DNA of 64,000 nt from VXYK01 sp965214565 (lineage in GTDB: Bacteria; Actinomycetota; Acidimicrobiia; Acidimicrobiales; Aldehydirespiratoraceae): the NCBI GenBank assembly GCA_965214565.1, contig OZ243951.1:2852001-2916000 (forward strand). Direction: 5' to 3'. The translations under genes and the position numbers were made by a program. Below are positions 12,401 to 27,400 of this stretch, in pieces (the first letter of the stretch is position 1; every line of letters starts with the position of its first letter). Under the pieces are notes generated by a model. That model had not been told where the DNA came from, ran no database searches, and worked only from the letters and a program-made list of their open reading frames with translations.

Positions 12401-15400
12401 CGTCGGCGGGCAAACCGTCCTCGTGGCGGAGATGGTTCGTGGTCTCGCTCCACCGGTTGTCCCAGTTGCCGTCGCAGAAGTCGAAGTAGTTGTCGGCAAT
12501 CTTGTGGCGCTTGATCCAGTAGATCGGCGTGCCCGCATCGTCGGCCTTGGTCGACCCGTCGGCCCACGCGTTGGAAGACCACATCCCGACGTGGGCGCGG
12601 CCCGCGACGTTGGCCGCGGGCGCACTCGAGCTGCGGGTGTTGGCGAATACCTTGAAGAACCCGACGTAGGGCTGGATCGCCTGGATGCCGCTGCGCGCTC
12701 CCACGCTGCGCACGAACGCGTCGTAGTCGGCGATGTCCGACGACTCGGCTGTGCCGCCTTCAGAGGTCATGTACAGCACACGGAACTCGTCGCCGGAGTT
12801 CAGATCCGACGGCCGCAGCGGCCAGCTCACCGGCACCTCGATGTCGCCGGTCTCGTCGTCGACGATTACGAACCCGAGCGGCCCGCCCGCCGGATCGGCC
12901 AGCCCCGCCGGCAGGTTCGTGTGGCTCGGCGCCCGGTTGCCCGCGCCGTAGTCGACCACCACATAGGGCTGCGTGCGCGCATCGTTGTCGACCGGCGTGA
13001 AGCGCAGCGTCGCCTCCGAAGCCCCTGCGGCCAGCCGCACCGCCGGGTTCTGCGGCGAGTGCGGTGAAGCCACCAGCAGCGACACCCCGTTTTGGGTTGA
13101 CGGCTCGAGCCCGAACGTGAAATCGGTGGTCACCACCGCGCCGTAAACCGACAGCGGCACCGTCACGGTCTCCGAGCCGGTGAGCGCCCGGTTCAACGAG
13201 ACCGTGACCGTGCGATAGCCCGTCGCGTTCGACGCGCTCTCCACCACGTTGCCGTTGGCGTCGCCGTCGGTGCCCGACAGGGTGACCGCCACCGACAAGT
13301 CGCCGATGGTCACCGTCAGCGTCCCTGTTACCGAGGCGTACCCGCCCCCGGCGGCCGTGTGGGTGAGCGTGACCTTGTCGTTGTCGGAGTCGCCGTCGGC
13401 ACCGGCCGAGACGGCCACCGTCTGGGGCTGGTCCCAGTTTGACGTGGTGAAGGTGAGCGTGTCCTGGTCGCTCCCCTTGGTGCTGTCGGTGTCGACGGTG
13501 AGGTCGCTGCCGCTGTGGCCCGAGACGGTCACGGTCACGTCGCCGCTCGGCACCGTCGAGAGCCGCACCGTGTACTCGGCGCTGGTGCCCTCGGTCACCG
13601 ACAGCGCGGCGCCCGCAGGCGTGAACAGCAGCCCGGAGTCGTTGTCGGCGACCGTGACTGTGGTGGCGGCGGGGCTGCCCACCTGGTACCCGCTGCGGGC
13701 GGCCAGTTCCAGCACGATGGTCTCTGAGCCTTCGAGGTCGTTGTCCTCGGTCAGGGCCACGGCGATGTTGGCCGAGCCGGCGTTGGCGGGAATGGTCACG
13801 CTGCCGCTCAGCGCCGTGTAGTCGGTGCCCGACACCGCCGTTCCCCCGCTGTCGACGTACGCGACGGTCAGATCGGCTGTGGGGGCGGGCGACGCCTCCA
13901 CCAGCACGTTGAGGGTGCCCGATCCTTCGCCGGCGGAATAGGTGGCCGCCCCGAAGGTCACCTGCGGGGTCTCGTCGTCGATGGTCACCTGGGCCTGAGC
14001 GCTGGCCGAGTCGTAGCCGCCGCCCACCGGCGTGTAGGTCAGCGTCACGGTTTCGTCGTCGGCGTCGTCGTCGGCAGCCGCCATCAGGGTCACGGTCTGG
14101 GGCTCATGCCAGTTGGCGGTGGTGAAGGTGAGGGTGGCCTGGTCGCCGTCGGTCGCGCTGTCGGTGTCGACGGTGAGGTCGCTGCCGCCCTGGCCCGAGA
14201 CGGTCACGACCACGTCACCGGTCGGCGGGGTGGAGAGGCTGAGCTGGTAGGTGAACGTGTCGCCCTCAGCCACGGTCGGGGTGGGAGACGAGAGCACCAG
14301 CCCGGGGTCGTCGTCTTCGATGGTGACGGTGGTGGACGCCGTCGAACCGACGGCGTAGTCGGTGGCGGTGCTGCTCAGCGCCAGCTCGATCGTCTCGCGG
14401 CCCTCGACGGCGCTGTCGTCGGTGACAGTGACGGTGATGTCGGCCGAGGTCGCGTCCTTGGCGATGGTCACGCTGCCGCTCAGCGCTGTGTAGTCGGTGC
14501 CCGACTCCGCCGTGCCCCCGCTGTCGGTGTAGGCGACGGTGAGATCGGCTTCGGGAGCGGGCGACGCGTTCACCTTCACGGTTGCGGTGCGGGTGCCCGC
14601 AGCCTCTCCCGCGGTGTAGGCGGCGGCGCCGAAGGTCACCACCGAGCCCTCGGTGATGGTGACCGTGGCGCTGGTGTCGCTGGCGTGGGCTTGGGTGCCG
14701 CCTTCGAGGTTGGTTGCGAGGTTCGTGTCGGCCAGGTCTCCGAAGGCCACTGTCACCGGGTCGTTGCGGGAGTCGCCGTCGTCGTAGTTGGCCACCGGGG
14801 TCAGCACCAGCACCGCGGAGCGCACCTGCTGGCCGGAGGTTCCGGTGAAGGTCACCGTGGGGGTGTCGCTGCCGGCGCCGCTCAGCGCAATGCCGGTTGG
14901 GCTGCCCTTCAGCGCCACCCCGACCGCGGTGCCTGCGTAGCCGTCGGTGAGGTCGAGCGGCACCGCCGCCACCTCGCCGTCCACCAGCGCCCGGGCGAGG
15001 GTGACGGTCACCTCGGCCGAGGCGGCGGTGTCGCCTTCCTCGACTTCGCCGCCGCCGGTGATCGACACCACGGTGGGCTCGTCATCGACCAGCACAGCGG
15101 TCACGTCGCGCAGCGGCACCCCGGCGTACTCGCCGCCAGTGAGCGCGTGGCTGAACACAACGGTGCGACCGATACCGGGATTGTCCACCGCATCGTCGGC
15201 GGCGGCCACGTTCACGGTGCGCGCCGCCCAATCCGACGGGGTGTAGCTGAAGGTGGCCGAGGCACCGAAGCCGCTCTTGTTGTTCACTTCGCCGCCGGTG
15301 CCTGCGGTGACGGTGAGGGTGACGGTGCTGGTGGGGATTGCGCCCAGCGTCACCGTGTAGGAGCTGCCGGCTTGGCCTTCGGTGAGGGTCAGCCCGGCTT

Positions 15401-18400
15401 GGGGGAGGGTCGCGGTGGTTGCGAGCGTCTCGTCGTCGGTCACCTCCACCGTCACCGAAGGCCCTGTGGTCGCTCCCGTGTAGCCGGTGACGGTGTGGGA
15501 CACCTGCACCGACTCGGCGGCGGCGTCGGCGTCGTCGGCGGGGGTGACCGTCACCTTCTGGGGGACTCTCCAGTTGCCGCTGGGGCCGCCGGTGAAGCTG
15601 AGGGCGCCGCTCACCGTCGCCGCGCCAGTGTCGCCCGAGGTGGGGGTGACCACTGCGGTGCTGCCGGGGCCGGGGTCGGTGGCCAGCACCACGCTGTACT
15701 CGCCGGCAGCGCCGCCCTCGATGAGGGTCAGGGTGCTGGGCATCACCATCACCCCCGGGGTGACGCTTGCCACCTTGAAGCTCCCAACGATGGGGTCGCA
15801 TTTGCCATCGCACGGCGAACCGGTGTCGCCGCGGCGCGACAGCAGCTCGGTGCCGACAGTGACTGTGACGGTGGCGTCAGCATTGGCGACGGCGGCCGAC
15901 ACGGTGAGATCGAGCACCACGTGGGCGCCGGTGTACTTGGTGGATCCCCCATCCTCCTGGTCGTGGGCTCGCACCAGGCGGCCGGCGGTCACCGTCACCC
16001 CTGTCGGCAGGCCCGAGACCGCGATGTGGCCCAGCGCGGCGGCGGTCAGCTCACCGGTGGCCGGGTTCCAAAGCTTGTCGTTGGCGTTGCGGTTGGTGGT
16101 GGCGCCAGTTCCGCCCCTCCCGCCGGCGCCTGCGAACGACACGCCAAAGGGCACCAGCTCCACCTGCACGGTGGCGCCCGCGGAGAAGGCGGTGGTGGGC
16201 ACCTCGGCGGGCAACACCGCCAAGGACGTCCCCGACGCCTCGTCGTCCACCACCACCAGGCTCACCGCCGGTCCGGCCGCGACTCCGGTGTAGTTGGTCA
16301 CCGAGTGAGTGATGGCGGTGTGCTCATGGTCGACGTCGTTGTCTTGGGATGCGGTCACCGTCACTTCCTGGGCGGTTCCCCAGTTGCCGGCCGAACCGCC
16401 GGTGAAGGAGAGGCTGGCCGGCGAGAGTGACGCCGCGGCGCTGTCGCCCACCTCGGGGGTGACCACCACGGTGATGCCGTCGCCTGGGTCGGTGGCCAGC
16501 CGCACCCGGTAGGCGCCGGTGCTGCCCTCATCGACGCGCATGCGGCGCACGTCCACGTCGGGGCGGCCTGAGCCGAGTTCCACCACCAGCTCCACGCCGG
16601 GTACCGCGGAGGCGTCGTCGTCGGTGATGTGGAAGCTGATACGTCCCGAGCCGGTGGCCCCGCCGCCGACGGTGGTAACGGCCGAGGTGACCGAACTGCT
16701 GGGCCACCTGCCGGGCAGCGACACGGTGATCGCCTCGTCGACGGTGTCGGCGTCGTGCCTCATGGTCAGATTCAGCGTGGCAGCCTTGACGGTGTTGCCT
16801 GCCGAGCCGGTGAAGGTCAGCGACCCGCCCACGTGCTTCACGCCCGCAGGTGCGCCTTTCAGCGCCAGCGAGAACTCCTCGCCCACCGCGCCGCCGACCA
16901 CCTGGATGGGCACTTCGAGCACCTCCCCGGCTTGAAGGGCACGACCGAGCGTGATCTCCAGCTTGCTGGTCTCGGGGGTGTCCCCCTCGGCCAGGAACAC
17001 AAGGCGGTTACCGAGCCTGTCCTCAATGGTGCCCTTCAGGGTCACCTTGGTGGCGTCGTCGTCGTTCACCGCCACCGCCGCGGCGTCGTCGGGAGACGAG
17101 GCGACAATGTAGCCCGTACCGGCGGCGACGGTCACCGTGATCGAGCCTGCGGGCTCGTCGGCGGAGTCGCCCACGGTCGGCACTGTGTACGCCGCGGTGG
17201 TCGCGCCCTTCTTAATCACCACGGTTTTGTCGCCCAGGTCGGCGGCGGCTGCCACCTTGCCGGTCTGAGCCACCTTGAGCTTCACCGTGAGATCGGCGCT
17301 GGGCGCCTTGGCGATGGCCACCTCGAAGGCCGCCGCGGTTCCCTCGGTGACCGCCGATCCTTTCGTCACCGACACCGCCGGGTGGGCGTCGTCGTTGGTG
17401 ATGGCCACGCTTGTCGGGCTGCCCGCCAGTGAGACGCCGCCGCCCGAGCCGGTGACCTGCGCGCCGGCGCCGAAGGCGACCGCCACGGTGCGGTCGTCGA
17501 GATCTTCGTTGGGCACCGCGGTCAGCACCAGGGTGGCTGTGGTGTCGCCGGCGTCGAAGCGCAGCGCCGGGTTCTGCGCGTTGTAGGGCGCCGAGGTGTC
17601 GAGCGCCCCGTCGCTGCCTCCCTTGAGCGCCAGGGTGTAGTGGTCGCCGACGGTGGCACCGGTGACCGTCAGCGGTATCAGCCCCGTCATTCCCGCGGGC
17701 AGAGCGGTGCCGCCGTAGGTGACGGTCACCTCGGTGCTGCCCTGGCCTTCGGCCACCGCGGCGTCGGCGGCGGCCAGCGTGAAGGTGCTGGGGTCGTTGT
17801 CGATGAGCGTGACCGTCGCCGGGGTCACGGTGTAGGCCCCGAGGGTGCCGCTGATGGTCACCACCCGGTCGGCTTGATCGACGCTGTCGCCGGTCACCAG
17901 AATGCCCATGGCGGTGAACGTGGCGCTGGCGCGGCCTTTAGCGATGGAGGCGATCCGGAGGCTGTCCGGCAGATTGTCGGGCTTCAGCGTGAACGGCACC
18001 CGCCCGTCGGAGTCGCTCGAGTCGCTGACCGAGAGCTGCACCGTCTGGTTGGTGTCGAAGTGGCTGTCGCCCTGCACGGTTGCGGTGACAGTGACCGGAG
18101 CATTTGCGGGGTTATCGAGTTCGTCGAGGCTCACCGGCGAAGCGCTCAGGGCGATCCCGGTGGGCGGCGGATCGTTGTCGGTCACGGTGACTGTGACCGT
18201 GTCCGCCGAACCCGACTTGTAGTCGCCAGTCCCCAGGACGACCACCCGATGATTGATCGAGACGCTGCGGGCGCCTCCGGTGTTGTCGAGGCTGTCGTCC
18301 ACACCGGTGACGGTCACCACGACGGGCGCCCAGTTGTCGCTGGTGAAGATCAGCCGGACTGTGTTCAGATCCGTGTACAACGGGGCGCTGTCGGAGAAGC

Positions 18401-21400
18401 TCAAGCTCACTTCGGCTGAGTGCTCCACGAAGACCTGCACACGCTCTTGGGTCTGCGCGTCGCCACTCTTGGGGGCTTGGGTCAATGAGATGGTGTAGGT
18501 GTCGGTGGTCTCGTCTGCGGTGCCCGCCTCGGCCACCTCGGTGCCGCCGCCGGTCTCGGTGATGACCACCTCGTGCACGTCATCGCCGACGACCGTCACG
18601 GTGAGCGACGGCTGCGCGATGGTTCCGCTGGAGTAGTCGTCGGCGCCCTGAACCGGCGTTCCCGTGAGATGCCTCGTCGAGTGCGTGAGCGTGACCTCGC
18701 AGGAGGCGACGTTGCAGGCGCTGCGCGTGCTGACGGTGACATTCTGGGGGTCATCCCAGTTCTCAGAGTTGAATGTCAGATTCAGCGGATTGTCGCGGTG
18801 GGTCGGATGCACCGTGACCTGGGTGTAGTCGCCGGACCGAATCGTCACCTGGACCGGCTGGCGTGGCTGTGACCCGAGGCGCACGGTGTATGCGGCGGTA
18901 TCTCCGTCGGGCACGGTGAGGCCGCCAGGCTGGCTCAGCACCACGCCTTTGGTGTTGTCGTCGGTGACCGTGGCGGTGACCTTGGCGCCCGAGACGCCGT
19001 GGTAGCGGGTGTCGTCGTTGTCGGCGGCGAGCGCCGCAACGGTGATGTCGGCGGTTCGCCCAGTGCCGTTGTCCTTGTCGTCGTCGACGCCGGTAACCGT
19101 CACCTCCTGCGCGTCGGCGTAGTTGGCCGGAGTGAAGGTGAGCTTGGCCGTTGTTCCCGCGGAGGACGACGGGCTCTTCACCGTGGCAGCGCCGGGCCGG
19201 GCGGATGTGACGGTGACGACCACGTTGTTCGTCGGCTTGGAGTCGAGTGCGACGCTGAACGTGTCGGTTCCGCCGTCTTCGGCCAGCTCGGTGCCGCCGT
19301 CGGTCTCGGTGACGGTGATGCCCACGGGCGCCTCGTCGTCGATCACCCTCACCTTCACCGAGGCGATCGCGATGTCCTTGTAGGGGTTCGCGGGCGGGTT
19401 CTGCGGGTCGCTGGGGGCGGGAACAGTGGCTGCGTGGGTAACGGTCACGCTGCGGGCGGCACCGGTGTTGTCGAGATCGTCGCCGACGCCGGTGACGGTG
19501 ACCGTCTGGGGATCGCTCCAGTTGGTCCGGGTGAACGTCAGCCGGACGGTCTCCCCCGGCGTCGTGTCGGTGCCGCCGTGCAGCTGCGCCGCCGAGTCGT
19601 CGCCGGAGGTGGCGGTGATGAACACAGGGCCGAGCGGTTGTGTGTTCAGCCGCACCGTGTAGGTGTCGGTGCTGCCGTCGTCGGTGACCTCTGTGGCGCC
19701 GCTGGTATGGGCGATGGTGACCCCGGAAGTGTCGTCGTCGAGGATCGTCACGCTGACCGAGCTGGAGGCGAGGGCGGCGTAGTCGGCATCGCTGGAGGCA
19801 GCCGACAGCATCAGCGAACCCGTGCGGTCGCCGCTGTTGTCGATATCGTCGCTGACGCCGGTGATGGTGACGGTCTGGGGCTGGTCCCAGGTCGCCCGGC
19901 TGAACGTCAGCGTGATGGTCTTGGCCTGCGCACCGCCCACCTTGCTGAGGGCCAACGCACCTGTCGTGGTCTGGGTCTCGACCACCTTCACGGTGACGGT
20001 GACCTCGGCGGAGGGCTGCGAGGTGAGGCTGACGGTGATGGTGTCGGTGCTGCCGTCGTCGGTGACCTCAGTAGCATCGCCGGACTCGGTGATCTTCAGT
20101 GCTGCGGTGTCGTTGTCGGTGATGGCGACCGCAACCGGGGCGATGGCGATGGACCGGTAGTTGCTGTCGGCGGTGGCGATCTGGTGGGTGACCGTGGTGG
20201 AGAGCTCGGCGTCGGGATTGTCGGCGTCGTCGTCGACTGCGGTCACGGTCACCGTCTGGGGTCTGTTCCAGTTGGACTTGGTGAACACCAGCGGCGCCGA
20301 CACGGTGATCTTGGCCGAGCCGGCGACAGGCGTGACGGTCACCGTGCGGGCCGGGGTGGCGTCGAGCACGATCTGGTAGGTGTCGGTGTTAGTGGCGCCG
20401 GCTGCCTCGGTCACCCCGGTGTTGCCGCCGGTCTGGGTCACGGTGAACCCCGGCGGGGCGTCGCTCACCCGCACCAGCACGCCCGGGCCGGTGGTGGGCC
20501 CGCCGGTCCAGCCGCTGATGTGGTGAGAGATCACGGTGGAGTCGTCGCCGAAGGTCGCGTCGGCCACGCCGGTCACGGTCACCGTCTGAGCGGTCTTCCA
20601 GGAGCCAGCGCTGCCGCCGGTGAAGGTGAGCTGCTGCGGGGCGACGGTGGCCACCGAGCTGTCGCCGGTGACCACGTCCACGGTGACCGTCGCGCCGCTG
20701 CCGGGGTCTGCGCTGAGCTTGAGGGTGTAGCTGCCCGGCGTTCCGCCTTCGGCCACGTCCACTGTCAGCTTCGACGGCGCCAGGTGGGGGTCGTTGTCGT
20801 TGACCAGCACCGAGGCCGACGGGTTGGCGCTGTCGCGCATCGCACCGCCTGCCAGGTTGGTGCCCGACCGGGCGGCGAGTTCGGCGTCGTCGCCGATGGT
20901 GACAGTGAACTGCTCGCGGCCTTCGCCCAGGTCGTCGTCGACGAAGGTGAACATCAGCGAGGCCCGCTGGGGCACGGGCCTGGTGTGTTCGGTCCACGGG
21001 GTGGTGGGCGTGCCGAACGAGGCTTCGTCGAACACCACCACGAAGTCGAGCGCGGTGATCGTGACCGTTGCCCTGTCGGGGAACGGATTCTGGGCTTCGG
21101 TGCCTTGCCAGTCTTGGTCGAGCGTTTTGATTCGCACGGGCTTGTAGACCACGCCCGCATGCAGCAGGGTCACCCCCGGGTTGCGGGCCTCATCGGTGTC
21201 CCCCTCCTGGACCTTCTTCGGTGCACGCCACGGCACCTCGACGGTGACGTCTTCGGGGGTGATGTTGAGGCCCTCGATCCGCAACGGCACCTCGACTCGC
21301 TCGTCACTGGTGAGCGGCCGGCTCAGCAGGACCTCGAACCCGCGCACATCGGTGTTCTGGCTGCCCGCGAAGCTCTCCACGCTTTGCCCCTCGGTGACTG

Positions 21401-24400
21401 CTGGCCGGCTGGCATCGTGGTTCAGGCCCTCGTAGACGATCTTCACCACGGTGGGCTGTGTGTCGATTACCTTGGCAGTCACCGAGGGCGCGGTGACCGA
21501 GGCGTACACCGACCCGGTGGTGGTCACCGCGTGGGTGATGGTGGCGCTGCGAGGGTCGCGGCCCGGATTGTCGGTGCTGTCGTCCACCCCGTTCACCGTG
21601 AAGGAGTGCTCGCTCTGCCAGTTGGCGCTGGTGATCTGCACCGATGCGGGCGTCACGGTGGCGACGCCTACCGCCGCGCTGGTGGGGGTGATCTTGACGG
21701 TCTCGCCCGCGCCTGGCGCAGCCGACAGACGCACCGTGTAGGACGCGGTGGCGCCCTCGTCTACCGTCACCTCGGTTGTCGAGGCCAGCACCGCCGCACC
21801 CGAGGCGTCGTCGTCGAGCACGCTCAACAGCACTTCCGACGCCGTGGGGTCGACTGGTGCGCCGCTCACCGTCAGCTTTGCCTGCTCGTGGATTTCGTCT
21901 TCGTCGTCACCCGCGGTCAGCACCAGCACCGCCGTCTGCGCCCCGGCGCCGCTGAAGAACAGCTTCCCGAATTGGTTGCGGGGCAGCGTGACTCCGGTGT
22001 TGATGCCGGTGCCCGTCTTGAGAACCATCCCGAAGTCGGTGAAAGCCACTCCGGTGCCGGAGAAGGCAATATCAATTTCCACCTGCTCGCCGGATGCAAG
22101 CGGCGTCGACAGCTCCACAGTCACCTCGACGCTGGAATTGGGGTCGCCCTCGACGAGCAACCCGCCGCCGGTCACCGACACGGTGCGGGTCGCGTCGTCG
22201 TCTTGAACCATCACCGAGTTGAGCGTCGAAGCTCCCACCGTGTACCCGACGCCAGCCTGCACCCCGACAGTGACCGTGCCGTCGCTCTCGCCGTCGGAGT
22301 CGGCGACCGTCGGCACGTTGAAGGCCGCCTGCGTCTGCCCTGAAGCGATCAGCACCGAGACATCGCCCTCATCGCCCGGGGCCACATGGTCGCCACCGGT
22401 CTCGCTCACCCGCAAGGTCACCGGCAGGTCGTACTGCACAGCCGGGGTGGCCGTCACGGTGAAGCGGGCCGGGGTGCCTTCGGTGATCGGCCGCACCACG
22501 AAGACAGGTGCGTCGGGGTCGAAGCCGATCTGCACCTGATCGGCTGCGGCGACGGTGATCACCGGGTCGTCGTCGGTGTCGACGATGGTCATCGCCACAT
22601 GGTCGGGCGTGCCTTTAGCGACGCCGTCGGGCAGGTCGCCGAGCTCCAGGGTGAGCGTCTCGGTGGGTTCGTCGACCACGTCGTCGACAGCGGTGAAGGT
22701 GAGCGTGCCCCTCTTGTTGCCCCGCGCGATGACGATGCTGCCGCTGCCCGACAGCGTATAGTCGGCCGCCGACACGGTGGCGCCGGCGCGCACCCGCACG
22801 GGAATCGACACCTCAGCCATCGCAGGCGCCAGCAGCGTGGCGGTGACCGTGGCGGTGTCGCCCTCGTTCACCGCGGGGCTGTCCACAGACAGCGACACGT
22901 CCTGGGAGACGCCGTCGTCTTCCACGGTGAACTTACTGGTGCAGGCGCCACCGGAGCAGCTTCCGAGCCCGGTAGCCCCGCCGGGCAGCGTTTCGCTGCT
23001 GTTGACCGAGGTGATCAGCACGAAGGCGCCGCCGCTAGCAGCCGAGGGGATCTGGGCGGTGATCTCGGTGTCGGTGGTGTCGGCGTCTCGCCGCGGCGTC
23101 ACGATGAGATCGGCCACCGTGGCGCTGCCCCCCGAAGAACCTGTGAACACCACCGACGCCGCGGTCAGCGCCACTCCGGCGGGGGCCGGCGTGCCGCCCA
23201 GAGAGAGCGCGAACGGCAGCGGGTCGGCGCCGCTGAAGCGCAGCGGCACCTCGAGGCGCTCACCGGTCACCAGCGGCCGCGACACCACCAGGCGCAGAGC
23301 GGCGGTGTCGGAGGGGTCGCCCTCGTCTGCGGTGGCGTCGGTGACCGAGAACGTCACCGTGGTGGCTTCGTCGTCGGTCACCGCAACGGTCTGCGGATCA
23401 ACCTTCAGGCCGTTGTAGGTCGCATCGGTCGAGGTGACGGTGAGGGCGATGTCGGTGGTGCGCTTCCCGCCGGGGTTGTCGACGTTGTCGTCGGTCGCGG
23501 TCACCGTCACCGTCTGGGCTTGGTTCCAGTTGCCGGTGGTGAAGACCAGGCTGGCCTTGTCGACGGCGGCCACGCCGGGGTCGCCCACCGCCACCGCGAT
23601 GGTCACCTCCTGGGCGGGTTGGCTCGTCAGCACCACGGTGAAGGTGTCGGTGCGGCCCGCTCCGGCGGCCTCGGTCACGGCGAGGCTGCCGCCCGCGGCG
23701 GTGACCGTCACGCCCGCGGGCACGATGGTCGCCGTCGCGCTGCCCGATGCGGTGAAGCCGCCATTGAGGTTCTCGTCGCTCGGCAGCCGGTTGCCGGTGC
23801 CGAACGCCACGCTCACCGTGCGCGGCGCAGTCGCTCCCGTGTCGATGGCAGTGAGGGTGAGCTCCGCTGTCGCGACGCTCTCGGGCCCACCGGTGAAGAC
23901 CACGGCCGGGTTCTGCGCGCTGTGGGGGCTCGACGTGTCGAGCGTCACCAGGTCGTTCGCCGTGGCCAGCGCCAGCGAGTAGTGGGTACCGACGGTGCCG
24001 CCGCTGAATGTGAGCGGAACGGTCAGTTTCTCGGTGGGGGTGTGAATCGCCAGAAAATTGTTGCTCAAGGCCCGGTTCAGCGCGAGGGTGATCGTCGCTT
24101 CGCCGCCGTCGTCGGGCACCCGGTCAGATCCCGACAGGGTGACCGTGGTCGGATCGTCGTCGGTGACCACCGCATCGAGGAACGAACGGCCTCCGATCGA
24201 GTAACCGGGGCCGCTTTGGTCACCGGACAGTGCTATGAAGACGAGGCTGTCGGCCGTGTCGGCGCTGTCCGTGGTGGTGGGAACGGAGAAGCTGACCGAC
24301 CCTTGGAAGCACTTCCCTGGCTCGGGGCACGGCTCAAAGTCCACCACGCGCTCGCCTTCTTCTTCGGCTGCGATCCGATCGGCGCCCCGTTCGCTCACCG

Positions 24401-27400
24401 ACACCGTCACCGGCAGAGAGAACTCTTCCGGGTGTGGTTGGGATACCAACTCGACGTCTATGGACGACCCTTCGGCAACCGTGACCAATGCACTCCTAAA
24501 CCAGACGAGGGGAGCGTCGAACAGCTTCGCCGTCAGCGGGTTGACAGGGAGCGTGGTGGGATAGCTCACGTCGTTGCTCTGGGTGATCGTGTGGGTGATG
24601 GCAACGGTGACGGGGGCCTGCGATGGCAGTTTCACACCGGTGAGCGTGACCGTCTGGGGCTGGTTCCAGTTTGTCGAATCGAAGCTCAGCACAGCGCTGC
24701 CGACGCTGCCGGCGGTACCGACGGTCACCCGCTCAACAGCCGCCGAGCGCGCGGTGATCTCCACGGTCTTGCCGGCAGCGGGGGGGCTGCCCAGGCGCAC
24801 GGTGTAGGTGGCGGTGCCGCCCTGCTCGCGGAGCTTGAGGTCGGTGTCCGACACGATCACCCCGACGCCCGGGTCGGTCACGTTGACGGTGCGGGTCTCG
24901 TCGGTAACCGGTGGCGACGTAGAAGAGCTGTAGGGGCCGCTGGCTGCCTCGACCGAGAAGGTCACCGTGACCGACTCGTTCGCGAGGTCGGTGTCGTCCA
25001 CCGCGGCGATCTCGACGCTGACCGCTTCGGCCCAGTTCCCGTCGCCGTCTTTGCCGGTCGTGCCGGGGGTGAACGTGATGGTGCTCTCAGCGGCGGCGGT
25101 GCTGGGGTCGGTGTCGACACTCACCGCGGCGGGATCGCTGGAGGTGACGGTGGCTGCCATCGTCGGGTTCGACTCCAGCGACACCTCAAGGGTGTGGCTG
25201 GCTGCGTCACCGCCGCCTTCGTCAAGGGCGATGGTGGCCGCGGCGGGCTTCACTGAGATGCCGTGGGGCCGCGCCCGATCGCCGATGGCCAAGTCGATGG
25301 TCGGCGCGGTGGCGCCCGAGCCGTAATCCCCCGGGCAGTCCGCTGCGGGACAGAGCGTGATCCTCACCAGCTCGGCACCCTCGGCCGTGTCGTTGTCGCG
25401 CAGCGCCGTGAACGTGTAGGTGCCCTCGGTCTCCCCGTCGGCGAACTCGACGGTGGCGGGCGCCTCATAGTCGCCGTCGGAGGCCTTGGCCGATACTTCC
25501 TGCACCCCGATCGGGATCGACACCGCGCCCGCCGAGCGCCGCCGCGTCACCGTCAACGTCAGGCTCTGCCCCTCGGCAATCACCTCACCCCTCTCTGGTG
25601 CCGCCCGAGGATCGCTGCCCGCCTTCCACCACTGCACCAGGTCGTCGTCGACGACGGTGACCGGCACGCGTTGCTGGTGGTTGGTGTAGCCGCCGCCGTT
25701 GAGGGTGAAGACGATGGCGACCTCTTCGTCGACGCCGTGGTCGTCGGTGTCGGCGACAGTCTTCACATCGACGTCGAACCCTGCTTCCCACAAGCTGCCA
25801 ATGAAACTGAAGGAGGTGATTGGCAGGCTTACGTTTGAGCCGGCGGGTTCCACGGTCAGTTCCAGTTCAACCGGCCCGCTGGGCTGTGCGGAGAGGCGGA
25901 CCCTTATCTTGGCAGGGTCGCCTTCGTTGATGGTCAGCTCCGCGGGGTTGAACAGCAGTCCGGGCTCGTTAGAGACGATGGTGACGGTGGTGGTCGAGGT
26001 CGAGCCCACGGCGTAGCCGCTGCCGTCGCCCAGCGTGATCACGATGGTCTCGGCCGGCTCGGTGGTGTCGTCGTCGGTGACGGCGACGGCGATGTCGGCG
26101 GTGCTCGCGCCGGCTTTGATGGTCACGGTTCCGCTCAGCGCGGTGTAGTCGTCACCGGCGGTGGCGGTGCCGCTAACGCTGTAGTTCACGTTGATGTCGG
26201 CCACCGGAGCGGGCGACACCCTCACCATGGCGTTCACGGTGCGGCTGCCCGCAGCCTCGCCCGCGGAGTAGGCAGCCGAGGAGAACTGCACGGTCGGGCT
26301 CTTCACAGTCACCGACACCGGGTCGAGTTGTTGGGTCGGATAGCTGGTGGTCCCGGCGGTGACGCTGTGCGCGATGCGGGCAGTGGCCGATGTCGAGCCG
26401 CCTGTGCCTTCGCCGGTAACGGTGAACTGTTGAGCGTTCATCCAGTTGGAGGAGTTGAAGCTGAGGCTGGTGGGCGACACCGTCGCCGTCGATGTCGACT
26501 GCGAGGTCGCCGTGACGGTCACGGTGCCGCCGGGATCGCTGCTGAGGCGGACGTCGTAGGAGACGGTGCCGTCGACCGCCACTGAAACCGCGGTCGGCGA
26601 AACCCGCACCTGGTGGCCCGCGTCGGGCACTTGCAGCACGAACGTGGCCTCGGGGGTGGGGAGGTCCTTGTACTTGCCGCTGGCGGCGGTCACGTGGTGG
26701 CCGACGGTGAACGAGCTCTTCGTCGAGGTGTCGGTGTCGTACTGGGGGAACAGCCGCACCGTCTGGGGCGACTCCCAGTTGCCGCTGTCGCCGCCGGTGA
26801 AGGTGAGCGTGCCCTGGAAGCCGTCGCTGTCGGGGTCGGTGTCGACCAGCACCGCTGTGGAGGCGGCGACGTTGTCTATGTCGTGGATGTCGTCCTGGCT
26901 TGCGGCGTCGCCGTCGAGCACCCGCACCGTCACGGTGGCATCCACCCCGGGGTCGTCCCGCAGTCGCACCGTGTAGCTGCCGCTGAGACCCTCGGTGATC
27001 GCCTTGCCGGAGGTGTCGTCGTCGGCCAGCGTGGAGGTGTCGACCACCACGTACGTCTGGTCGCGGATGAGGACATCGAACTCGAACGGCATGCTGCCTG
27101 TGAGGTACGGCGCCTCGCAGGCTGGTTTGGGGCAGACGGTGACGTTGAACAGTTCGTTATTGGGCTCCGGGACGGCATCCAGTGGGGCCGTGATGGTGAA
27201 GGTGGCGCTGGACTTCCCGTCGAGAATCGTCACGCTGTCGGGGATCGTGTAGTCGGTGTTTCGCGTTGCCGTAATGTCGGTGACCGTCAAGGGGATCACC
27301 GCATTGCCATCCGCGGTGTGGCTCCCCTGCAACTGTACGGTGAAGGTCAGGCTCTGGCCCTCGCCCACGACCTCGGTCGAATCGGCTTCGCTCCCGTCGT

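Noticed and set aside
18999..22343. Very long plus-strand reading frame (1,114 codons), and others at 14106, 22386, 33687 and 39597
   Set aside because: These frames are in exact codon register with the giant minus-strand gene. They stay open because that gene avoids TTA, CTA and TCA. Their Gly/Asp/His/Arg-rich products show no domain.
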